DNA from: a virus
Reading direction: 5' to 3' (one strand)
Virus record (IMG/VR): IMGVR_UViG_3300030085_000960
Coordinates: 1 to 37,444 of that record
DNA: 37,444 nucleotides
Shown: piece after piece, positions 30,565-37,444 of the stretch
Numbering within the stretch: the first letter of the stretch is position 1
How the letters are laid out: each line of letters opens with the position of its first letter
Notes under the pieces: model-generated
Databases searched by the model: none
Told to the model about the DNA's origin: nothing
The model's input: only the letters and a program-made list of their open reading frames with translations
Translations under genes and position numbers: made by a program

Positions 30565-31494
30565 ATGGCAAGACATTTAATGGTAGGTAATGACACTGCA
30601 GTATCTTACTCTTCTGGAGTATTAGCTGATGGTGCCGTTGACATACAAAAATTAAGTGATTCAGGACCAACTAGTATGGTTGCTGGAGACACAATTGCAG
30701 ATTCTGCTCAGTTTAGAATAGTGCAAGGAAATGGAACAACTAATATCGTAAGTCCTTGGATTTATGGTAAAGATGTTATTAACTGGAGTGGTAGATCTCA
30801 TGCTGCACAAACTGCACAAGTTAGAAGAGCTGCATTAGCTACTAACGCAACAGCTGCTGGTGAGCACACTTTAAAAGTTATAAACAAAACTAATGGTAAT
30901 TCTCCATTTGAAATGAAGTCATACACTATTACTGTAGCTGCTGGTGCAACTCCAACTGCTCAGTGTACAGCTTTTACTACAGCTATTAATGCTGACTTAC
31001 CTCACTGGGTAAACAGTATTACTAACAACGGTACAAGCATTGACTTTACAGGATTTAAAAAAGGTGAGTCTAAGGCTGATGGATCTGTACAAGAAGATCT
31101 AGTAGAAATGGATTTATCTTTTGAAGCTATCGATGGTAACGGTAACGGAACTACAATGACTGATTCAGCACAAACTGCTGGAGACAGAGGTTCTGGAGAT
31201 CCTCATTATGTAATCGAATACGAAAAGTCATTAAAAGGTACTCAGTATGGATACTATGAAAGACGTAATTTACCTGTAACGCCAGCTACAACTGCGTTAA
31301 CTTCTGGTACTTACGACATGTATCACATTGCTGCTACAAAAGATGGATCTTCAAGTTCACAAATTCATGGTGTTGATAACCTAATCGAAATAAATATTGC
31401 TTTTGATAATGGTACAGCTGCTCAAACTCAAGCTTTAGAGTCTGTATTAAATGGATATTTAGCAAGTGTAAACTTTGCACCAGTTAACTTATAA
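30565..31494 (+). CDS. Abundant virion protein, probable decoration or tail component
   Basis: A 309-residue protein rich in Ala, Thr, Gly and Ser with short beta strands (KSYTITVAAGATPTAQCTAF), the look of a virion beta-sandwich. Like the capsid gene it uses TTC, AAC and TAC more than its neighbours, which implies high expression. It lies between the connector candidate and the small 121-residue gene. A head-decoration or tail-tube identity is possible; no catalytic motif or recognised family. Confidence 0.55.
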   Translation: MARHLMVGNDTAVSYSSGVLADGAVDIQKLSDSGPTSMVAGDTIADSAQFRIVQGNGTTNIVSPWIYGKDVINWSGRSHAAQTAQVRRAALATNATAAGEHTLKVINKTNGNSPFEMKSYTITVAAGATPTAQCTAFTTAINADLPHWVNSITNNGTSIDFTGFKKGESKADGSVQEDLVEMDLSFEAIDGNGNGTTMTDSAQTAGDRGSGDPHYVIEYEKSLKGTQYGYYERRNLPVTPATTALTSGTYDMYHIAATKDGSSSSQIHGVDNLIEINIAFDNGTAAQTQALESVLNGYLASVNFAPVNL

Positions 31495-31520
31495 TATTAA
31501 CCTTAAAAAAATAAATTAAA

Positions 31521-31886
31521 ATGGGATTATTAAATAAAATAAATGTTGTAAGCGGATCTTCAGGAGCTCTTACATCTACAGGAGACTACTCTTTAGGAGT
31601 AACTCTACCAGCTGGAGCAAAAGTAGTTCATGTATACTTTGATGAGACTACTAATTGCGCAACTTCAGCTTCAGGTACTGTACAATTACAAGCTGCAGGA
31701 GCATCTGGCGATGTTGCTTTAACAGCTGCAATTGCTGCTGGATCTGTAGCAGATGGAGAAGTTGCTGTAACTAACGGTTTCTCTATTGTTGAAGCATCTC
31801 CGCTACAAATTACTGTAGCAACAGGAGCTTTAACTGCAGGAGCAATAACTGCTTACGTAGCTTACATAAACGGACCTGACGCTTAA
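31521..31886 (+). CDS. Small beta-rich decoration-like protein
   Basis: A 121-residue protein with repeated short strands and much Ala, Gly, Thr and Val (YSLGVTLPAGAKVVHVYFD, LQITVATGALTAG). It fits the small capsid-stabilising proteins seen in marine phages, which bind to the shell surface in many copies. The gene has its own strong terminator (31909-31932), and its leader TTAACCTTAAAAAAA is shared with the 270-residue gene. The decoration role is inferred. Confidence 0.6.
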   Translation: MGLLNKINVVSGSSGALTSTGDYSLGVTLPAGAKVVHVYFDETTNCATSASGTVQLQAAGASGDVALTAAIAAGSVADGEVAVTNGFSIVEASPLQITVATGALTAGAITAYVAYINGPDA

Positions 31887-31908
31887 CAGCAGTCAAAAAC
31901 TATAAGAT

Positions 31909-31932
31909 TATAGGGGGCACAGTCCCCCTATA
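31909..31932 (+). terminator. Rho-independent terminator after the 121-residue gene
   Basis: TATAGGGGG-CACAGT-CCCCCTATA, a 9-bp perfect hairpin with a 6-nt loop, followed by a T-rich stretch ending near 31945. It separates the abundant small virion gene from the surface-protein genes. Confidence 0.85.
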
Positions 31933-31963
31933 CATCTTTTTCTAATTTTAAAACAAATAAACT

Positions 31964-32491
31964 ATGGCTTTAACAGTAGCGGCATCACCTACGTGTGAAC
32001 AAATTAATATAGTTGCAGATTATTATAGTGCTAGTACTAGTGCTATTTTAACTTTTGGTGTAGTAAATGCATCAGGATCAAGTGTATTAAATATAACATC
32101 TCCAAATTTTACAGTAACTGCTACAAGCGGTCCTATTACCTATCCTTTATTAGTCTCTGATTTATCTATGTCTAATGGGATTTTTACCATAGTCTCCTAT
32201 ATTGATGGAGCAGAGCAAGACAGAAAATCTGTATTACTAGCATGTGATATTGATTGCTGTTTAGCAAAATTAACCAATGAACTTATAGACTGTGCTTGTG
32301 ACTGTGCAAAATGTTCTACAACTTTAGCAAAAGCTCAAAAAATTATGCTATTACTAAAGTCTTCTGAATATTCACTAAAACAAGGAAATACTGTAGGTAC
32401 AACACTACAAACAGGATACATACAAGACGCAAATAATAAATATACTAAAGCAAGAGAAGTTTGTGACAATAGTTGCGGATGCGATTGCTAA
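31964..32491 (+). CDS. Cys-rich virion-associated protein, 175 residues
   Basis: A 175-residue protein. The first ~90 residues form beta strands; the rest holds 11 of its 12 cysteines in two clusters: CDIDCC (94-99), then CACDCAKC (110-117) and, at the end, CDNSCGCDC (167-175). Between them lies a helix with ILLLKSS-type hydrophobicity. Cys-rich tails like this are also seen in neighbours of tail genes in other marine phages. Disulfides or metal binding are likely; the phage cytoplasmic assembly site favours metal. It is followed at 11 nt by the giant surface-protein gene. Confidence 0.6.
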   Translation: MALTVAASPTCEQINIVADYYSASTSAILTFGVVNASGSSVLNITSPNFTVTATSGPITYPLLVSDLSMSNGIFTIVSYIDGAEQDRKSVLLACDIDCCLAKLTNELIDCACDCAKCSTTLAKAQKIMLLLKSSEYSLKQGNTVGTTLQTGYIQDANNKYTKAREVCDNSCGCDC

Positions 32492-32502
32492 ACAAATAAA
32501 AT

Positions 32503-35500
32503 ATGTTTAAATACTTTCCAATATTTTACTACCCAGACGGAGATTACGGTGATAACCAACAAGGAGGTGGACAAGAAGAACAGGGAGAACAATCTGAGGA
32601 TCAACAAGAAAAAACACAATCTGGTTCTGGAGAATCTGGATCTGGAGCAGATGCTGCTGTAGATTATAATACTGATACAAGAATAGTAGGAGATACGCCA
32701 GATCCTCAAGGAGATGTAGTAGCAGGATCTGGAGAAGAGTATTTAAAAGTACAACCATACACAGGAAAACCTAGCCAACATTCTAGACTTATACAGTTTG
32801 GTGCTCCTCCACCACAAGGATTACCTAAACACATACAATTAACTGCAGGTCCTTATGCACCTAGTATTTCCAACTTGGGGTCTTCAGGATGTACTGTAAG
32901 AATTTATGTAAATGCTTTTGTTACAGCAGAAGATTTTAATACAGGGTCTCTTACTATAGATTCTGCTTTTGATTCTGTTGCATCTATTGATGATATAACA
33001 CCTGTTAATTCAGGTGCTCCTTATTTTACATCACAAGGAAATGCTGATATTATTGATCTTAACAAAGGACTTGGTGGTACTAATACAGTTTATCTTGGTA
33101 GACAATCTGGATCAGAATTATATGATCCTTCTGCACCAGCTTCAAAACAATTTTATTTAGAATATGAAAATAATTCAGGAGCTTTACCTTACTTTCCTTT
33201 TAGACGTTTAATTGAAGTTACATGGGCAAGTGGTGATAGAAGACAATTTCAAGTATTATTACCTGGTTCAGATCATTTAGATGCATATTCAAATGCTGGT
33301 TCATCGTCAGGACTAACTTTTACTAATACCCATAGAGCAGATGGATGTATAGGAGATGGAACTACAGGACATACACATACTTCAATATCACAAAATATTG
33401 TTAGTATGCCAGGAGGTAGTAGTGGTCCGGGTAGTGGTGGATATGGTGCTCGTAGTGATTGGGAAAGATCAGGATTTTTTAAAGTAGTACAGAATAACAA
33501 CATAGGTTTACCAAGTGGCTATCACAATCAAACGTATACTACTAATATAGGTCAACCAAATTTTCCGTATTTTACAGATTTAAGTTTTGATTCTAACGTA
33601 GATTTTGGTTTTAGTAATGCTGGTAACCACGAAGAAAATTTTTCAGGAGAACAATATTATAAAGGTATTATATCTAATTATGATGGTGGATACCAAATAG
33701 GTAGTTTTACAAATGCAAATGATTATTGGGCAGCTAATATAGGAAGTCAAAATGCTTATGATTATGCAGTAGTAGGTTTTGAGGGTACTCCTTTTGGCGG
33801 TTATCAAGGAGCATTTGGTCCTAATAATGGTACGGTTTTTGCAGATGTACATGTGTACTCAGAAAATACTCCAAGCTGTACAGCAGTACCACCAGTAGTA
33901 TCTTTTAATGCATGTTTAGATCCACAGTCTACTGCTTGGTTTCAACTTACAGGAACAGATTGTGATAGCAATAACTTATTAGCTTTTGGAAGTCCTGCAA
34001 TTAATTATGTAGCAAATCCATCATTAGCACAATGGAATGCAGGAGCTTGTTGTCCAGATTGTAATGGTTTAACTATACAAGCAACAGTTAAAGATGTAAC
34101 AGTATTAGGAGGTGATGATGGAGTAATAGAAGTTACAGTTTTAGATGGAGGTTTTTCAGGAGCAACTCCTTCAGGAAATGGTTATGGTATTGGAGGATTA
34201 GGTACAGCTACTGGAACTGAAACAGGTCTTGGTAGATATGCATGGACTATACAAGCATTAAATAATCAAACAATAGGAGGCTTAGGAGCATCAGCAACTG
34301 CTGGTAATACTTTAGGGTATGGATATGCGACACACCCTTCTGGGGTTGGACAAAATGTTAATACTTTTACTTTTGGATTTCAACAAGATTTAGCACAAGA
34401 TGCAGTCACTACTCCACAAACTGCATCATTTACTGCTTTAGGAGCATTAACAGTTACTTTAGGTAGTGTTACACAAACTCTTATTCCAGCTCAAACACAT
34501 GGTGTAGGAGGATCATTTAGTACAGGACTAGTAGCAGGATGTTACAGAATATATGTAAGAGATGAATCTGTAAATGCATCAGGAGTTGTAACACCTTGTT
34601 ATGATTTTATAGATGTGTGTGTACAAGATGGACTTGGTGTTGCAGGATGTACAGATAATGATGCTAGTACAAATGATGGAGTAGCTTTAAACTATAACTC
34701 AAATGCAGTAGTAGATGATGGTTCTTGTTTATACTGTAACGCAACCAACGGAACCTTAATAGATGCTACTTCTAATGTTGCTCCTTCAGCAGGAGAAATA
34801 GCAGTTACTGGAGTAAACTCATTTATAACAACACCTACACTTAGAACAACTTCAACTGACGGAACAGTTCTTTTACAAAATATTCCTGCAACTGGTCAAT
34901 TTCAACAATTTATAAATGATGTTGTAGATGCCAATGGAATGAATAATGCAGATTATACTATACAGTTTTATAAGACTACTAATAAAATTGATTGGGATAA
35001 TGCACAAACTAGTTTAACTCCTAATGATTTAACTAACTTTAGTACAGTAGGTAGTTTAATAAATAATGGACAAGGACAATGGAACGGTACTTTTAATACT
35101 ACAAGTGTAGGTGGAAATTTAACTTATGGTTATTATGCTGTAAAATTAGCAATTAGTGATCCAGACGCTACAGTAGAAATAGAACAATGTTATTCAGTAT
35201 TTTATTTTGTAATACCTATAAATGTATGTGTGCATACGAGTGGTAATTATGCAACAGCTATTACAAATACAAATAGTCCTCCTGGCACATTAATAATACC
35301 AGTAGCAGAAGATATTTTATGGTGGTCTAATCCATCATATTGTACAATATTAAATAACTTTTGTTGTAATGTACCTACGTTAACAAATCCATCACAGCAA
35401 TGTGCAACTAATACATTAGTAGCAGATTTTTATTGTGATCCTGTACCAGATTTATTAACTTTTACATTAGAACATGCAGACTCGCAGGGTACAATAACTA

Positions 35501-37203
35501 CAGTAAATACAAATACTTATACACCTACTAATAACGCTACGTATCAATTTACTTGGACTCAAGGTTCATCTATAACTGGTAATACTTTTGTAGATCCTGG
35601 GTTTTACAGAGTAGTACTAACAAGCTCATATAGTAATTCTGCAGACTGTACACAAACAAGTGCACAGATACAAATTTCAAATCCTACTTTTGGATGTACA
35701 GATAGCACTGCATTAAACTACGACCCAACGGCAGTTTGTGATGATGGATCATGCGTCTTTTGTATTTACGGATGTACTGATTCTACTATGACTAATTATG
35801 ACCCTCTTGCTACTTGTGATGATGGTTCATGTATTCCTTATGTATATGGATGTACTGATCCAACTGCTTTGAATTACGATCCAAATGCTAATACGGATGA
35901 TGGTTCATGTATATATGGAGTTTACGGATGTACTGACCCAACAGCGTATAATTATAATAAAAACTGTTCAGGTGCAACAGTAACTGCAACAGTAGATGAC
36001 GGATGTTGTTTTTATCCATGTAGTCCACGTAATCAAGGACCTCCATCTACTTTTACAACAACTGATGCTACAGGAGGATGTCCAGCAGCTAATAATGATG
36101 GATCATTTACTATTACTGTTCCAATTATGAATACTGGATCAATGTCAGGACAAAGTAAAACAGTACAATTTTTTGACAACTCTAATAATTTAATTTATAC
36201 AGATCCTACTACATATAATAATGCAAATAGTCCTAATCATCAATTTACTTCTACACTTTCTAATGTAGGGCCTGGAGTTTATTTAGCAGTTATAACAGAT
36301 AACTTTGGATGCATAGAAAATGTCTATGGAAATGTAGGTAGTACTACTGCGGCTTGTGGATGTACTGACCCTAACGCTTCAAATTATGACCCTACAGCAA
36401 CTACAGATGACGGCTCATGTTTATATGCAGGATGTATAGATCCTAATGCGTTAAACTATGATCCTAATGCATCAATAGACGACGGTTCATGTCTGTACCC
36501 ACCAGTAGTAAATCCTTGTATACCTGCAAATACTAATTCATTAATTAGTTTATTACAAGCATGTATAGCTAAAAATGGTTTTCAATACTATAACAAATTA
36601 GTTACAGGACAGGCAGATGATTGTTCTATAATGAATGCTTGGAAAGTTATTCTAATAGAATATCTAGTAAGCAAAAGAGGAACAAAGTGTATATATAACT
36701 GTGCAGATTCTGCAACTCCAAATGCATCTACAATTGGAACATGTGCATCATTATGGACAACAGGAGGACCAGTAACAGGACTTAATGATCAAGGGCATGC
36801 AGGATCTAGCATAGCAACAGGTGAAGGAACTACAATAACAGATCCTAGTTTATATTTTGTAGCATCAAATACTTTATATTTAGGAGATGTTATAAAGATG
36901 CCTAGTGGTCTTATCTATCAAGTAGTTCCACCAACAACAAGCATTAGTGCTGTAGGACATAATCCTGAATCAGCTCAAGGAGCAAAATCTGGTGTTTGGC
37001 AACAATGCGTACCAGGTCTACAAATAACTTCATTTCCAGACAGTGTAAATTATTTAGATAAATTTAATACATTTGTTGCTAAGTTCTGTGTAGACTGTAA
37101 TATAGTAGATGAAAAAGTAATTAAAAATGTTAAATCACTACCACCATCAAGAAGAGGTAGAACAAATACAAGTATAGATGGTATCGATGGTTTACAAATA
37201 TAA
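32503..37203 (+). CDS. Giant surface protein with Cys-rich NYDP/DDGSC repeats, probable adhesin
   Basis: A 1566-residue protein, the largest in the window. An acidic, Gln/Gly/Ser-rich start (about 15-60) gives way to a beta-rich region, then seven copies of a Cys-rich repeat, GCTD-x2-A-x-NYDP-x-A-x2-DDGSC, at residues about 715, 1064, 1090, 1116, 1142, 1286 and 1310. Copies 1 and 5 are altered and longer. This repeat, with its Asp-rich loop likely to bind calcium, is well known in secreted and cell-surface proteins of marine Bacteroidota. The C-terminal ~230 residues form a separate domain with its own Cys. No signal peptide is visible. It is placed among the tail genes, so a tail fibre or receptor-binding role is likely, not proven. 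Confidence 0.75.
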   Translation: MFKYFPIFYYPDGDYGDNQQGGGQEEQGEQSEDQQEKTQSGSGESGSGADAAVDYNTDTRIVGDTPDPQGDVVAGSGEEYLKVQPYTGKPSQHSRLIQFGAPPPQGLPKHIQLTAGPYAPSISNLGSSGCTVRIYVNAFVTAEDFNTGSLTIDSAFDSVASIDDITPVNSGAPYFTSQGNADIIDLNKGLGGTNTVYLGRQSGSELYDPSAPASKQFYLEYENNSGALPYFPFRRLIEVTWASGDRRQFQVLLPGSDHLDAYSNAGSSSGLTFTNTHRADGCIGDGTTGHTHTSISQNIVSMPGGSSGPGSGGYGARSDWERSGFFKVVQNNNIGLPSGYHNQTYTTNIGQPNFPYFTDLSFDSNVDFGFSNAGNHEENFSGEQYYKGIISNYDGGYQIGSFTNANDYWAANIGSQNAYDYAVVGFEGTPFGGYQGAFGPNNGTVFADVHVYSENTPSCTAVPPVVSFNACLDPQSTAWFQLTGTDCDSNNLLAFGSPAINYVANPSLAQWNAGACCPDCNGLTIQATVKDVTVLGGDDGVIEVTVLDGGFSGATPSGNGYGIGGLGTATGTETGLGRYAWTIQALNNQTIGGLGASATAGNTLGYGYATHPSGVGQNVNTFTFGFQQDLAQDAVTTPQTASFTALGALTVTLGSVTQTLIPAQTHGVGGSFSTGLVAGCYRIYVRDESVNASGVVTPCYDFIDVCVQDGLGVAGCTDNDASTNDGVALNYNSNAVVDDGSCLYCNATNGTLIDATSNVAPSAGEIAVTGVNSFITTPTLRTTSTDGTVLLQNIPATGQFQQFINDVVDANGMNNADYTIQFYKTTNKIDWDNAQTSLTPNDLTNFSTVGSLINNGQGQWNGTFNTTSVGGNLTYGYYAVKLAISDPDATVEIEQCYSVFYFVIPINVCVHTSGNYATAITNTNSPPGTLIIPVAEDILWWSNPSYCTILNNFCCNVPTLTNPSQQCATNTLVADFYCDPVPDLLTFTLEHADSQGTITTVNTNTYTPTNNATYQFTWTQGSSITGNTFVDPGFYRVVLTSSYSNSADCTQTSAQIQISNPTFGCTDSTALNYDPTAVCDDGSCVFCIYGCTDSTMTNYDPLATCDDGSCIPYVYGCTDPTALNYDPNANTDDGSCIYGVYGCTDPTAYNYNKNCSGATVTATVDDGCCFYPCSPRNQGPPSTFTTTDATGGCPAANNDGSFTITVPIMNTGSMSGQSKTVQFFDNSNNLIYTDPTTYNNANSPNHQFTSTLSNVGPGVYLAVITDNFGCIENVYGNVGSTTAACGCTDPNASNYDPTATTDDGSCLYAGCIDPNALNYDPNASIDDGSCLYPPVVNPCIPANTNSLISLLQACIAKNGFQYYNKLVTGQADDCSIMNAWKVILIEYLVSKRGTKCIYNCADSATPNASTIGTCASLWTTGGPVTGLNDQGHAGSSIATGEGTTITDPSLYFVASNTLYLGDVIKMPSGLIYQVVPPTTSISAVGHNPESAQGAKSGVWQQCVPGLQITSFPDSVNYLDKFNTFVAKFCVDCNIVDEKVIKNVKSLPPSRRGRTNTSIDGIDGLQI
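34645..36492 (+). repeat. Seven Cys-rich protein repeats (NYDP/DDGSC)
   Basis: Repeat starts, in nucleotides: 34645, 35692, 35770, 35848, 35926, 36358 and 36430. Copies 2, 3, 4, 6 and 7 are 21 codons; copies 1 and 5 are 28 codons. Copies 2-5 form a near-regular array with 78-nt spacing and copies 6-7 a second pair 72 nt apart. The repetition suggests growth by unequal exchange. Confidence 0.9.
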
Positions 37204-37212
37204 AAAAATAAT

Positions 37213-37444
37213 ATGGCAAAAATAACAGACTTAGTAACCTTAGCAAAAACAGCTGTAGCAAGCACAGATTTTTTACTTGTTACAAATAGTAGCACAGGTC
37301 AATCTAAAAAATTAACAGTAGAAAGTCTATTTCCAGCTGTATCTACAGCAGGAAGTAGCAGTGAAACATTATATAATAGTGCAACACTAACAAATAAAAA
37401 TCAAATAGCATTTAAAGGTATAAAGAGTGGTGATACAGGGTTGT
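37213..37444 (+). CDS. Fibre-like protein, N-terminal part
   Basis: The visible 77 codons begin MAKITDLVTLAKTAVASTDF and continue with LLVTNSSTGQSKKLTVESLF, a pattern typical of the N-terminal region of phage tail or head fibres that attaches to the virion and is followed by repeats. It starts 9 nt after the giant surface protein and runs off the right edge, so length and binding domain are unknown. Confidence 0.6.
   Translation, partial: MAKITDLVTLAKTAVASTDFLLVTNSSTGQSKKLTVESLFPAVSTAGSSSETLYNSATLTNKNQIAFKGIKSGDTGL

Noticed and set aside
35692-36492. DNA-level CRISPR-like array
   Set aside because: The regular spacing is due to coding repeats within one reading frame; the DNA copies differ at many third positions.
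1-37444. TAG stop-codon reassignment, reported for some crAss-like phages
   Set aside because: TAG ends the SET gene and the 83-residue gene at sensible lengths, and no large gene contains internal TAG.

Overview
The window looks like part of a large, lytic, tailed-phage genome whose host is probably a marine member of the Bacteroidota. Three things point to that host. Two intergenic promoters match the TTG-N19/20-TAnnTTTG consensus of that phylum, and a third fits more loosely. Gene starts have A-rich leaders and no Shine-Dalgarno sequence. The giant virion protein carries the Cys-rich NYDP/DDGSC repeat common in secreted proteins of marine Bacteroidota. The gene set (family A polymerase, DnaB-like helicase, TOPRIM primase, SF2 helicase, uracil-DNA glycosylase, rIIA-like ATPase, metallophosphoesterase, IHF/HU-like protein, then TerL, portal, scaffold and a ~480-residue capsid protein in divergent blocks) resembles crAss-like phages with podovirus morphology. 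That placement is an inference from gene content, not from a database search. No integrase, tRNA, CRISPR array or insertion sequence was seen. TAA, TGA and TAG all end genes, so the code looks standard.

Positions 1-16126 are transcribed leftward and hold the early module. From the divergence point inward come a few small unknown genes, two tiny membrane proteins and DNA polymerase I. Next are uracil-DNA glycosylase, the SF2 helicase, a possible helicase partner, DnaB, a Sak4-like ATPase, an SSB-like protein, primase, metallophosphoesterase, a T7 endonuclease I-like resolvase and a zinc-ribbon protein. The block closes with an rIIA-like ATPase and a spore-photoproduct-lyase-like radical SAM protein cut by the window edge. 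Genes are tightly packed, often with ATGA or TAATG overlaps, and a strong internal promoter lies at about 9500-9530.

Positions 14663-16713 hold the regulatory region: a GC-rich element with a 10-bp closing helix, a long inverted repeat, a terminator, the early/late divergence point, a consensus rightward promoter and about 250 nt of unusually structured DNA with no convincing protein. A second rightward promoter then precedes a GroES-like gene.

Positions 16714-37444 are transcribed rightward and hold the late module. It contains the GroES-like protein, small regulators and zinc proteins, an HU/IHF-like protein, a possible small terminase, TerL, a SET-domain protein and the portal. Next are a fused lysozyme-like/HExxH protein, scaffold, major capsid protein, two connector candidates, two probable decoration proteins and a Cys-rich protein. 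The module ends with a 1566-residue surface protein with seven Cys-rich repeats and the start of a fibre-like gene. The least explained items are the structured region at 16405-16660, the SET protein between TerL and portal, the metallopeptidase-lysozyme fusion and the host-like repeats.
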